From Chryseobacterium gotjawalense (lineage in GTDB: Bacteria; Bacteroidota; Bacteroidia; Flavobacteriales; Weeksellaceae), in assembly GCF_030012525.1 (NCBI RefSeq), contig NZ_CP124855.1, forward strand, positions 496,001 through 560,000: 64,000 nucleotides of DNA. Reading direction: 5' to 3'. Numbering within the stretch: the first letter of the stretch is position 1; each line of letters starts with the position of its first letter. Position numbers and translations under genes: made by a program. Positions 25,225 to 33,555 of this stretch are shown here, piece by piece. A model generated the notes under the pieces. It was given only the letters and a program-made list of their open reading frames with translations, ran no database searches and had not been told where the DNA came from.

Positions 25225-26775
25225 TTAGATTTTTATGTAGTCTTTTCCAATAATTTTCTTTAATGTATTGAAGGTTTCAGCATCGTTTAAATTCTGCCAA
25301 TGTTTCTCGAAGGTAGGCTTGAATCGATTGAAGCTGTTGTCCTTTCCTTTATAAACTATTAGTCTGTCTTTATCACAAATTGCAAAAATTGGTGACTGCA
25401 TCATTCTTGCGTATGACAATGCTTGATTGTAGGATTTCATTCTTTCAATACTAGAACTCATGTCATATTTTGCTTCTATCACTAAAGGTGCGTTTTGAAA
25501 GTGAATTTCTCCTTTAGGGAAAAACACAAAATCGGGTATTGCTTTTTCTTTTCGACCTGCTTTTTGAGATAATTGTCTTGTCCAATCACTTTCCGTATAA
25601 CCTAATTTTTTCAGAAGTGGAATCAAAAGGTTCTCTTCAACATCTTTCTCATTTTTTAATTTAACCTCAATATTTAAGTCTGGGCTATAAAGTTGCGGAA
25701 GAATAGAAGTGTCAAATCCTTTTTCTTTTAATATTCTTTGTAATTTAGAATAATCCTCTGCGGAAAATTTCACACCATTGACCCCTTGAAAATTTTTACG
25801 AACAATTCCTATATTTTTAAAATATTCGTCGGTTTTTAACTCGTCAAGTTTTATTTCTGGTAAAACAATTCCATTAGTAACTGTTGTTCTACTGTTATAG
25901 TAATTAAATGGCGTAAAAACGCCATCTGTATTTGCACGCCAAATTGATTGGATGCAACTATATGGCGACAAGACATACATCACAATAATATCTCCTCGTT
26001 TTGTTTGTTCGTTACAGGTCCAAACAGAATGTGCATTTTCAGGGGGATTTTTCAAAAATGTTTGGTAATCACTTTTACTTCCTCCTGTTAACCAAATATT
26101 AGTTGGCTCGGGTAAATCGGAATCCAATGTTGAATCGTCTTGAATTAGCATTTTGCCAAAATCATAAATGCAGGCACAAATTTCAGGTGGTGTTAATTCA
26201 TTATCTTCTGCAAACTTGAAGATGTTTTCGCAAAGATTATTGTAGAAAAGTAATCGCCCCCTTTTGTCAACACTTGTTGGAAGTTGTGGCAATTCAATAT
26301 TTAAAGCGTCTAAAAGATTGATTAATTTGTCGAATCTCTCTGGAAAAAGTATTGGGACAAATGCTTCTGGATAGTCACAATATAATACTAGCGAAAGTTC
26401 TGAAACAATGGAAGATAGATTTTTATAGTCTTTCTGCTTAAAGATTGGTTTTTCTTTAATAACTTTTAATAATTTTCCATTCTCATCTTCATCAATGATT
26501 GCCATTTCAAAATTATCAATGAATCTTTCATAAAAATCTATAATATTCTCGTTTTCTTTCAAATATAAATTATCTACAATGATATTGTCGTAAATGCCAA
26601 ATAAAATATTAAGAAAGTTTTCTTTTTCAGATTTTTCGCCAACGAATTCTTCACAAAAATCATAAATTTTGGAAATTTTTTCTAATAGTTCTTCTCCTTC
26701 ATTTATTGTAAAAATTTCTATTGCGTTTTTTCCTCTTTCTGAATTTTTGTAAAGATTCCAAATGTTCTTGTTCAT
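25225..26775 (-). CDS. Candidate modification-dependent restriction protein (EVE-like + PD-(D/E)XK)
   Basis: A 516-residue protein with three parts. The N-terminal 210 residues are helical with a DYPEAFVPILFPERFDKL segment resembling a region of McrB-type proteins. Residues about 225-340 look like an EVE/PUA-type domain (IWLTGGSKSDYQTFLKNPP, ...RGDIIVMYV...), a fold known to read modified bases. Residues about 378-477 match the nuclease domain of type I restriction R subunits: VEENLLIPLLKKLGY, PDFVF (D415), VIEAKY (E434, K436) and Gln 451 in SYNQALSYARM. Restriction of modified phage DNA is inferred. The start at 26775 is chosen because the longer frame crosses a -7 box. AT-rich and solitary. 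Confidence 0.75.
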   Translation of the reverse strand: MNKNIWNLYKNSERGKNAIEIFTINEGEELLEKISKIYDFCEEFVGEKSEKENFLNILFGIYDNIIVDNLYLKENENIIDFYERFIDNFEMAIIDEDENGKLLKVIKEKPIFKQKDYKNLSSIVSELSLVLYCDYPEAFVPILFPERFDKLINLLDALNIELPQLPTSVDKRGRLLFYNNLCENIFKFAEDNELTPPEICACIYDFGKMLIQDDSTLDSDLPEPTNIWLTGGSKSDYQTFLKNPPENAHSVWTCNEQTKRGDIIVMYVLSPYSCIQSIWRANTDGVFTPFNYYNSRTTVTNGIVLPEIKLDELKTDEYFKNIGIVRKNFQGVNGVKFSAEDYSKLQRILKEKGFDTSILPQLYSPDLNIEVKLKNEKDVEENLLIPLLKKLGYTESDWTRQLSQKAGRKEKAIPDFVFFPKGEIHFQNAPLVIEAKYDMSSSIERMKSYNQALSYARMMQSPIFAICDKDRLIVYKGKDNSFNRFKPTFEKHWQNLNDAETFNTLKKIIGKDYIKI

Positions 26776-26816
26776 ATCTTGATTTTGGGAGAGTTCTGAT
26801 AAGTTGCCGCTAACTC

Positions 26817-26824
26817 CAAATATA
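26817..26824 (-). promoter_or_regulatory. -7 box of the restriction-like gene
   Basis: TATATTTG on the minus strand, within the upstream in-frame extension, 41 nt before ATG 26775. Confidence 0.5.
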
Positions 26825-26981
26825 CACAATTCCCACTATCTTTAAAAAATACTATTAATTTGATTATTAGTCTATTGCATAAAAATCGTATTGGCGTATG
26901 ATGCATAATTCAAGTCCTGAATTATTTAAAAGAGCAAAACAACTTATACAATAGTGAAAAAACCTGTTTTAACTGGTTTTC

Positions 26982-27180
26982 TTGCACCATTGTTCGGGAA
27001 TCCTTGCCAGCACCTTGCCAAATTCACCCCTTTTTGGAAAGGATTCCGCAACTATTCCGCAACAAGTCCGCAAGAACCGCGCTTGCAAATTCTCAGAAAA
27101 CGCAGACCGACCTGATTTCACGAAAATAAAACCATCGTCAAAGGAATGTCAAAGGAATGTCAAAGGAATGTCAAAGGAAA
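26982..27180. repeat. Cluster of 11-bp-phased short repeats upstream of dnaX
   Basis: Four tandem copies of GTCAAAGGAAT (the last ending AAA) fill 27137-27180. Before them, 11-nt units keep the same phase in families: TTGCCAGCACC/TTGCCAAATTC (27004-27025) and GCAACTATTCC/GCAACAAGTCC/GCAAGAACCGC (27048-27080). Eleven is not a multiple of three, so the array is not a coding repeat. The units differ in sequence, suggesting an eroded minisatellite or helically phased protein sites. Confidence 0.7.
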
Positions 27181-27270
27181 GGGTAAGTAATGTACGGCTG
27201 CCGAAAAATTACTTCCTGCATTTCGCCACAATAATTTCCCTCAATTATTTTATCTTCTCAATTATTTCCC

Positions 27271-27278
27271 TATTTTTG
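27271..27278 (+). promoter_or_regulatory. -7 box of dnaX with leaderless spacing
   Basis: TATTTTTG followed by only GCCA before ATG 27283, so transcription probably begins at the start codon. Confidence 0.55.
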
Positions 27279-27282
27279 GCCA

Positions 27283-28368
27283 ATGGAAAATTTCGTGGTT
27301 TCTGCAAGAAAATATCGTCCGCAAGAGTTTGATACTGTTGTGGGACAAGGTCATATTACAGAAACTCTAGAGCACGCCATCGGGGAAAATCAGCTGGCGC
27401 AGGCACTTCTTTTTTGTGGACCGAGAGGTGTTGGTAAAACAACCTGTGCGAGGATTCTTGCCCGGAAAATCAATGAGAGAGACGGTTCTACCTCAGAAGA
27501 CGGTTTTGCCTATAATATTTTCGAACTCGATGCGGCCTCTAATAACTCCGTCAATGATATTCGCGAACTGACCGATCAAGTGCGGTTTGCACCACAAGTT
27601 GGAAAGTATAAAATTTATATTATTGATGAGGTTCACATGTTGTCTCAGGCGGCTTTTAATGCGTTTCTGAAAACATTGGAAGAACCACCGGCGCACGCTA
27701 TTTTTATTTTGGCGACGACCGAGAAACATAAGATCATACCTACCATTTTATCGCGTTGTCAGATTTATGATTTCAAGAGAATCACCATTGAAGATATTCA
27801 GCTTCATTTACAGAAAATCGCGGATAAGGAAGGAATTCAGTATGAAGACGATGCTCTTTATTTAATTGCGCAAAAAGCAGATGGAGCGCTTCGTGACGCA
27901 CTTTCAATCTTCGACAGGCTTTCTACTTTTTCTCAGAAAAATATTACTTTGGCCAAAGCAGCAGAAGTTCTTAATGTACTTGATTACGAACAATATCTTT
28001 CTATTGTTGATCTCGCGCATGAGAATAAAATCTCCGAAACTTTATTTGCTTTAAATGAAATTATTAAAAAAGGATTTGATCCGCATATTTTTATTGCAGG
28101 CTTAGGCAGTCATTTCAGGGATTTAATGATGGCTCAGAATCCTCAGACCGTAAGTTTGATTGAAGTTGGAGAAAAAACAAAAATCAAGTTTTTAGAACAG
28201 AGTAAGAAATGGAACGCTCAACAATTGGTAGATGCAATCGAAATTTGTAATCACGCCGACATTAATTATAAAAATTCAAAAAATCCACGGTTAACGGTCG
28301 AGATTGCGTTGATGCAACTTTCTTCCTTATCTGGAAACGCGCCAGACTCTAAAAAAAAAAGTATCTGA
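27283..28368 (+). CDS. dnaX: DNA polymerase III clamp loader, gamma-like product of dnaX
   Basis: A 361-residue AAA+ clamp-loader subunit. Walker A GPRGVGKTT has K52; the Walker B variant IIDEVHML and the sensor/arginine-finger motif LSRCQIYDF are intact. The zinc-binding cysteines between helices, present in E. coli DnaX, are missing. The frame ends with a TGA (28366-28368) directly after a run of ten A's at 28351-28360. The rest of a tau-like protein continues in the -1 frame from 28353, so this product corresponds to a gamma subunit made without slippage. Either programmed slippage or a frameshift mutation explains the layout. Confidence 0.9.
   Translation: MENFVVSARKYRPQEFDTVVGQGHITETLEHAIGENQLAQALLFCGPRGVGKTTCARILARKINERDGSTSEDGFAYNIFELDAASNNSVNDIRELTDQVRFAPQVGKYKIYIIDEVHMLSQAAFNAFLKTLEEPPAHAIFILATTEKHKIIPTILSRCQIYDFKRITIEDIQLHLQKIADKEGIQYEDDALYLIAQKADGALRDALSIFDRLSTFSQKNITLAKAAEVLNVLDYEQYLSIVDLAHENKISETLFALNEIIKKGFDPHIFIAGLGSHFRDLMMAQNPQTVSLIEVGEKTKIKFLEQSKKWNAQQLVDAIEICNHADINYKNSKNPRLTVEIALMQLSSLSGNAPDSKKKSI
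28351..28360 (+). other. A10 slippage tract in dnaX
   Basis: Ten A's occupy codons AAA AAA AAA A.. followed by GTATCTGA. One inserted A in the transcript, or a -1 ribosomal slip, gives AAG TAT CTG ATT and joins the downstream frame. Thermus dnaX uses a similar A-tract for transcriptional slippage. Confidence 0.6.
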
Positions 28369-28397
28369 TTTTAGCACCGTTTCTTAGTTCTAAAGTT

Positions 28398-28961
28398 ATG
28401 GTAACTCCCGCAGTTGCTAAAGAAAAACCAAAAGAAGTCGCTAAAGAAATCCCCGAGGAAATCAAAAAAGTGGTTTTGAAAACAACAGAACCCATTGGTT
28501 TACCCAAAAGACCATCTGCATTCAGCATCAGTGCGGCTTTAGAAAAATCAGAGGAAGAACCTGAAAAAATAATCGATTCTAAAAAGGAAGATTTACCAAG
28601 TCAGCACTTCAGTGAAACTGATTTAAAAAGCGAGTGGCAAAAATTCTTACAGGAACTTCAGCAGAAAGATATTATTATTTATAATGCAATCGGTTCTTTT
28701 AAACTTCAGAAAAAAGACGAAAATATTGTAGAAGTTACGTATCCATCGGAATCAGCGAAAGTGGAATTTGATAAGATACGTGCGGATTTCTTCAATCATT
28801 TTATGCACAAAGTAAACAATCACAATATCTCAATCGAATATCGCGCTGATTTATCGATGAAAAAAGAAATCATTACTAAACGAAAGATTTTTGATAAATT
28901 TGCCGAGATAAACCCAGTCTTAAAAGAATTAGATGATTTTTTTAAATTGGATTTTAATTAA
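28398..28961 (+). CDS. dnaX: C-terminal tau-specific part of dnaX in the -1 frame
   Basis: A 187-residue frame that begins at an ATG but stays open upstream to 28353, meeting the A10 tract of the gamma-like frame. The content fits the tau region: a Lys/Glu/Pro-rich linker (KEVAKEIPEEIKKV) followed by a folded domain (ETDLKSEWQKFLQEL, VEVTYPSESAKVEF, NISIEYRADLSM) typical of Bacteroidota DnaX C-termini, which bind the polymerase. No promoter or ribosome site precedes the ATG, so it is most likely made only as a fusion of about 550 residues. Confidence 0.8.
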   Translation: MVTPAVAKEKPKEVAKEIPEEIKKVVLKTTEPIGLPKRPSAFSISAALEKSEEEPEKIIDSKKEDLPSQHFSETDLKSEWQKFLQELQQKDIIIYNAIGSFKLQKKDENIVEVTYPSESAKVEFDKIRADFFNHFMHKVNNHNISIEYRADLSMKKEIITKRKIFDKFAEINPVLKELDDFFKLDFN

Positions 28962-28984
28962 TAGTATACTCTTCAATTTTTAAT

Positions 28985-30052
28985 ATGAATTTACAGACCT
29001 TAGAAAATAATTGGATCAAAGAATTTTCCAAACCATTGATTATTGCCGGACCTTGCAGTGCAGAAAGTGAAGCACAAATGCTTGAAACCGCAAAAAGAAT
29101 TAAAGAATCAAATGCCGACGTTCCTGTTTTCCGTGCCGGAATTTGGAAGCCGAGAACAAAGCCGAACGGTTTCGAAGGAGTAGGAGTAATCGGTCTGAAC
29201 TGGTTGAAAAAAGTTAAAGAAGAGTATGGTTTTAAAACTGCCACAGAAGTAGCAAATGCGCATCATGTCGCTGCCGCTTTAGAAGCAGATGTCGATATTT
29301 TATGGATTGGCGCCCGCTCAACTGTGAATCCATTTACCGTGCAGGAAATTGCTGAAGCCTTAAAAGGAGCGGATAAAACAATCCTGGTAAAAAATCCTGT
29401 GAATCCGGATTTGGCTTTGTGGATCGGTGCTTTAGAAAGACTTTTAGGTCAGAACGTTAAAAATCTGGGCGTTCTTCACCGCGGTTTTTCCACTTACCAA
29501 AAAACAAAATATAGAAATGTTCCCAATTGGCAGATTGCCCTGGATTTTAAAAATCAGTTTCCTAATATTCCCATGTTGGTAGATCCGTCGCATATTTGCG
29601 GTAACAGAACCGGATTGGCAGGAATCGCTCAGGAAGCGTTAAATGTCGGTTATGAAGGAATGATGATAGAAACCCACTGCAATCCCGATGAAGCCTGGAG
29701 TGATGCTGCACAGCAAATCACACCGGAAACTTTGTCAGAATTACTACAAAATTTAAAAGTCAGAAATTCTGATATTTCCGCTTTTGATGGAGAAATGGGA
29801 CGTCACAGAACTTTAATTTCTGATTTAGATTTTCAGTTGATCGAATTATTATCTCAAAGAATGAAAATTTCTGAGAAAATCGGTAATTTGAAAAAAGATA
29901 ATAATATCGCCATTTTCCAACCGGAAAGATGGAAAGTAATTACGGAATACGCCATTCAAAAAGCTGATGAATCCGGCATGTCGGCAGAATTTATTGAAAA
30001 AGTATTCAAAGCCATTCATGAAGAATCGATTGAAGTGCAAAACAGTCTTTAA
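28985..30052 (+). CDS. Bifunctional DAHP synthase / chorismate mutase type II
   Basis: A 355-residue enzyme of the shikimate pathway. Residues 1-260 form a class I-beta DAHP synthase, condensing PEP with erythrose 4-phosphate, with AGPCSAES, WKPRTKPNGFEG, LVKNPVNPDL and PSHICGNR as active-site loops. Residues from about 265 form an AroQ-type chorismate mutase (LISDLDFQLIELLSQRM, ISEKIGNLKKD). The mutase domain usually confers feedback control by chorismate-derived products. The fusion is the common form in Bacteroidota. It follows dnaX by 23 nt. Confidence 0.95.
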   Translation: MNLQTLENNWIKEFSKPLIIAGPCSAESEAQMLETAKRIKESNADVPVFRAGIWKPRTKPNGFEGVGVIGLNWLKKVKEEYGFKTATEVANAHHVAAALEADVDILWIGARSTVNPFTVQEIAEALKGADKTILVKNPVNPDLALWIGALERLLGQNVKNLGVLHRGFSTYQKTKYRNVPNWQIALDFKNQFPNIPMLVDPSHICGNRTGLAGIAQEALNVGYEGMMIETHCNPDEAWSDAAQQITPETLSELLQNLKVRNSDISAFDGEMGRHRTLISDLDFQLIELLSQRMKISEKIGNLKKDNNIAIFQPERWKVITEYAIQKADESGMSAEFIEKVFKAIHEESIEVQNSL

Positions 30053-30092
30053 TTCTCTTATTTTTAAAATTAATTTTCCTCAATAATCATTC

Positions 30093-31019
30093 GTGAAAGG
30101 ACTCATTACAAAATCCACCGGAAGTTGGTATCAGGTTTTAGAATATGAAACCGGAAAATTCTTCGAGGCAAGAATTCGGGGAAAATTTAAACTGATAAAA
30201 ACCCGGTTGACCAATCCGCTTGCGGTAGGCGATTTGGTGGAGTTTTCCTTGGAACAGGACGATGTGGCGTGGATTACTAAGATTGAACCAAGGAAAAATT
30301 ATCTGATCAGAAAAGCGGTAAATCTTTCGAAAGAAGCTCATATCATCGCCTCGAATATTGATATTGCCTGTTTTATTTTTACCCTTAAACATCCCGAAAC
30401 TTCTTATGGTTTTCTCGATCGGTTTTTGGCATGTTGCGAAGCCTATAACATTAAGCCGCTGATTTTATTTAATAAAATGGATGTGCTTTCAGATGAAGAA
30501 AAAGAAGTGTCGAAAGAAATTGAAGCACTTTACCAAAATATCGGCTATGAAACTTTAGAAATTTCTTCTTATTCAAATTTGAATTTGGAATTGTTGAAAA
30601 GCATTATTAAAGATAAGGTTTCAGTGTTTTTTGGCCATTCAGGAAGTGGAAAATCTACTTTGGTGAATGCGATGCAGCCCGGAGTCAATATTAAAACATC
30701 TGCTATTTCTGAAACCCATCTGAAAGGAAAACATACGACCACTTTTGCACAAATGCATTTTTGGAAATTTGGTGGAAGCGTGATCGATACACCTGGAGTT
30801 CGGGAATTCGCAATGATTGATGTGGAGAAAGAAGAAATCCAACACTACTTTCCCGAGATTTTCAAAACAGGCAGGAAATGTAAATTTCATAACTGTATGC
30901 ATATCAATGAACCGAAGTGCGCTGTTCTGGAAGCTGTAGAATCCGGCGAAATAGAGGAAACACGGTACATCACTTATTTGAAAATAATGGAGGAGGCCGA
31001 AGAGAATTCTGCCCAATAA
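30093..31019 (+). CDS. rsgA: Ribosome small subunit-dependent GTPase A
   Basis: A 308-residue circularly permuted GTPase that matures the 30S subunit. An N-terminal OB-fold is followed by the permuted motif order: G4 LFNKMD, G1 GHSGSGKST, G3 DTPGVREF. A C-terminal zinc finger CKFHNCMHINEPKC comes last. The start codon is GTG at 30093 (VKGLITKSTGSWYQV), placed by family alignment. It starts 40 nt after the DAHP synthase stop, perhaps in the same transcript. Confidence 0.95.
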   Translation: MKGLITKSTGSWYQVLEYETGKFFEARIRGKFKLIKTRLTNPLAVGDLVEFSLEQDDVAWITKIEPRKNYLIRKAVNLSKEAHIIASNIDIACFIFTLKHPETSYGFLDRFLACCEAYNIKPLILFNKMDVLSDEEKEVSKEIEALYQNIGYETLEISSYSNLNLELLKSIIKDKVSVFFGHSGSGKSTLVNAMQPGVNIKTSAISETHLKGKHTTTFAQMHFWKFGGSVIDTPGVREFAMIDVEKEEIQHYFPEIFKTGRKCKFHNCMHINEPKCAVLEAVESGEIEETRYITYLKIMEEAEENSAQ

Positions 31020-31022
31020 AAA

Positions 31023-31040
31023 ACCCAGCCGAAGCTGGGT
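31023..31040. terminator. Short hairpin after rsgA
   Basis: ACCCAGC and GCTGGGT pair around CGAA. T's follow it on the minus strand only, so its role on the plus strand is uncertain. A tiny open frame of 11 codons (MKTQIKHENRK) lies at about 31056-31090. Confidence 0.45.
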
Positions 31041-31166
31041 AAAAACTAATAACCATGAAAACTCAAATTAAACATGAGAATCGTAAATAAATTTACAATT
31101 TCCGTGCCAAATAAATTCAGCAGTTCTCTGTAAGAATTTTCATTACAAATATATAAAAGTTTTTTG

Positions 31167-31174
31167 TATTTTCG
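31167..31174 (+). promoter_or_regulatory. -7-like box of ndk
   Basis: TATTTTCG, one mismatch from the consensus, 21 nt before the ndk ATG. Confidence 0.4.
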
Positions 31175-31195
31175 CACCACAATAAAACAAGATTT

Positions 31196-31615
31196 ATGTC
31201 AGGTAAAATTACATTCACCATGATCAAGCCGGATGCTGTTGCAGACGGACATATCGGTGCTATTTTAGGAAAAATTTCAGAAGCTGGTTACAAAGTGAAA
31301 GCTTTAAAATTGACTCAACTTACCAATGCTGATGCCAAAAAATTCTATGAAGTTCACGCAGAAAGACCTTTTTACGGAGAATTAGTTGAATTTATGAGTT
31401 CAGGACCTATCGTTGCAGCGGTTTTGGAAAAAGACAATGCTGTTGAAGATTTCAGAACTTTAATCGGTGCGACAAATCCGGCAGATGCAGCAGAAGGAAC
31501 CATCAGAAAAATGTTTGCAAGAAGCGTAGGAGAGAATGCGGTACATGGTTCAGATTCAGATGAAAATGCTTTAATTGAAGCTGCTTTCCACTTCTCAGGA
31601 AGAGAAATTTTCTAA
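31196..31615 (+). CDS. ndk: Nucleoside diphosphate kinase
   Basis: A 139-residue kinase that equilibrates nucleoside tri- and diphosphates through a phosphohistidine. The N-terminal strand [17 protein letters not shown], the nucleotide loop [16 protein letters not shown], and the active-site histidine in [13 protein letters not shown] are intact. Length is standard. It is monocistronic and followed by a strong bidirectional terminator shared with rpe. Confidence 0.96.
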   Translation: MSGKITFTMIKPDAVADGHIGAILGKISEAGYKVKALKLTQLTNADAKKFYEVHAERPFYGELVEFMSSGPIVAAVLEKDNAVEDFRTLIGATNPADAAEGTIRKMFARSVGENAVHGSDSDENALIEAAFHFSGREIF

Positions 31616-31664
31616 AAAAACCATAAATATCTGAATCAATTTTTTGACGAAAGATTTTAAAAGT

Positions 31665-31700
31665 AAATCCCTTTTAGTTTTTTAACTAAAAGGGATTTTT
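31665..31700. terminator. Bidirectional terminator between ndk and rpe
   Basis: AAATCCCTTTTAGTT and its exact complement form a 15-bp stem around four T's. Confidence 0.85.
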
Positions 31701-31724
31701 ATTGATGAAAATATTTTAAAAGTT

Positions 31725-32375
31725 TTACAACTTCAAAAGTTCAATCGTTGCCGAAGGGTTCTCTGATGAGAATACAGCATTCCCGGCGACCAGTACATCT
31801 GCGCCAGCTTCAAATAGTTTAGCCGCATTGTCTAAATTGACGCCGCCATCGATTTGAATTAATGCCGTAGAATTGTTTGATAAAATCAAATCTTTGGTTT
31901 CGGCGATTTTTTTATAGGTGTTTTCAATGAATTTTTGGCCGCCAAATCCTGGGTTTACGCTCATTAATAATACCAAATCTACATCGGCAATAATGTCTTC
32001 CAGCATTAAAACCGGTGTCGCCGGATTTAGAACCACTCCGGCTTTTGCCCCTTTTTCCTGAATGAGATTAACCGTTCTGTTCAGATGCACGCAGGCTTCG
32101 TAATGCACCGAAATCAAATCTGCACCGTACTTAATAAATTCTTCAACATATTTTTCGGGTTCTATAATCATCAAATGCACATCAATAAATTTCTCTGCAT
32201 ATTGCTGTACCGTTTTCATGATCGGGAAGCCAAACGAAATATTGGGAACGAATCTTCCGTCCATTACATCTATGTGAAACCAATCTGCTTGCGACTGATT
32301 TAACATTTCAATGTCTCTCTGCAAATTTCCGAAATCCGCAGAAAGAAGCGATGGTGAGATTAATTTTGTTTTCAT
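31725..32375 (-). CDS. rpe: Ribulose-phosphate 3-epimerase
   Basis: A 216-residue TIM-barrel enzyme that interconverts ribulose 5-phosphate and xylulose 5-phosphate in the pentose phosphate pathway. The conserved segments are SPSLLSADFGNL, FHIDVMDGRFVPNISFG with a metal-ligand His and catalytic Asp, VLLMSVNPGFGGQKF, and QIDGGVNLDNA with the second catalytic Asp. Length is standard. It lies 48 nt downstream of the M42 peptidase gene on the same strand. Confidence 0.96.
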   Translation of the reverse strand: MKTKLISPSLLSADFGNLQRDIEMLNQSQADWFHIDVMDGRFVPNISFGFPIMKTVQQYAEKFIDVHLMIIEPEKYVEEFIKYGADLISVHYEACVHLNRTVNLIQEKGAKAGVVLNPATPVLMLEDIIADVDLVLLMSVNPGFGGQKFIENTYKKIAETKDLILSNNSTALIQIDGGVNLDNAAKLFEAGADVLVAGNAVFSSENPSATIELLKL

Positions 32376-32423
32376 TTTTACTTTTTTACAATTTATTTTT
32401 ACTCTTTCTTTTGACCTTTGAAA

Positions 32424-33500
32424 TTAATGATATTTTAAATTCATCGTCGGTTCTATTTTCAGCAATGATTCATAAATCAATTGAATTACATTGGCTACAT
32501 CTTTTTGCGACACCATTTCAACCGTGGTATGCATGTAGCGCAATGGTAATGAAATTAATGCAGATGGAACTCCGCCGTTGGAATGGGCAAATGCATCAGT
32601 GTCTGTTCCAGTTGCTCTGCTTGCTGCGGCTCTTTGAAAAGGGATTTTATTTGTTTTTGCCGTTTCTACAATGAGCTGACGGATATTGTGATGAACACTA
32701 GGTGCAAAGAAAATCACGGGACCATCACCACATTTCGTGTCACCTTCTTTTTTCTTTTCAATCATTGGAGTAGAAGTGTCGTGTGTAACATCGGTTACGA
32801 TTGCAATGTTTGGTTTAATGGTCTCTGCAATCATATTCGCACCATATAAACCAACTTCTTCCTGCACAGAATTGGTAATGTACAACCCGAAGGGAAGTTG
32901 CTTTTTGTTCTTTTTTAATAATCTTGCAACTTCAGCAATCATAAATCCTCCAACACGGTTATCGAGAGCGCGTGAAACGAAATATTTATCATTTAACTGA
33001 AAGAATTCGTCTGGATAAGTAATCATGGTTCCTACAAAAATCCCCAGTTCTTCAACTTCTTTTTTAGTTGATGCGCCGCAATCGATGAAAATATTATCCA
33101 GTTTAGGAACCGGTTCATCTGAATTGACGCCTCTTGTATGAATGGCTGGCCAACCGAAAACGCCTTTAACCACGCCTTTTTCACCATGAAGATGAACCAC
33201 CTTTGAAGGGGCGATCATTTGGTCAGAACCACCGTTTCTAATGACGTAAATAAGACCATCTTCGGTAATATAATTCACGTACCAGGAGATTTCGTCGGCG
33301 TGTGCTTCGATAACTACTTTAAATTCTGCTTCAGGATTGATGATTCCGTAGCATGTGCCATAATGATCGATTTCTATTTTGTCCACATAAGGTGCTAAAT
33401 AGTCCATCCAGATTTTTTGGCCGTTATGTTCATAACCTGTTGGAGATGCGGTATTTAGATATTTTTCTAAAAATTCTAATGATTTGTTTTCAAATTTCAT
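32424..33500 (-). CDS. M42-family metallopeptidase (glutamyl aminopeptidase-like)
   Basis: A 358-residue co-catalytic dinuclear metal aminopeptidase. The metal-binding residues sit in VVIEAHADEISW (His, Asp), SRALDNRVGGF (bridging Asp), the glutamate pair of NSVQEEVGLYGA, VTDVTHDT and the C-terminal MHTTVEMV. The glutamate pair includes the general base. It belongs to the tetrahedral TET/FrvX group that trims peptides in the cytoplasm. It is divergent from the DUF4294 gene, a neighbourhood kept in many Flavobacteriia. Confidence 0.93.
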   Translation of the reverse strand: MKFENKSLEFLEKYLNTASPTGYEHNGQKIWMDYLAPYVDKIEIDHYGTCYGIINPEAEFKVVIEAHADEISWYVNYITEDGLIYVIRNGGSDQMIAPSKVVHLHGEKGVVKGVFGWPAIHTRGVNSDEPVPKLDNIFIDCGASTKKEVEELGIFVGTMITYPDEFFQLNDKYFVSRALDNRVGGFMIAEVARLLKKNKKQLPFGLYITNSVQEEVGLYGANMIAETIKPNIAIVTDVTHDTSTPMIEKKKEGDTKCGDGPVIFFAPSVHHNIRQLIVETAKTNKIPFQRAAASRATGTDTDAFAHSNGGVPSALISLPLRYMHTTVEMVSQKDVANVIQLIYESLLKIEPTMNLKYH

Positions 33501-33555
33501 GAGAAAGGAATGAATTTTGTTAGGTTAAATTTTGATTTTATAGAAGGTAAAAATA

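Noticed and set aside
27137..27180. A CRISPR array
   Set aside because: The repeat unit is 11 nt in direct tandem with no spacers and there are no cas genes.
26982..27332. A 116-codon plus-strand open frame overlapping the 11-bp repeats and dnaX start
   Set aside because: It is made from non-triplet repeats, overlaps the dnaX promoter and start in another frame, and has no family features.
31023..31040. A riboswitch in the rsgA-ndk spacer
   Set aside because: Only a single short hairpin is present; no conserved aptamer core was found.
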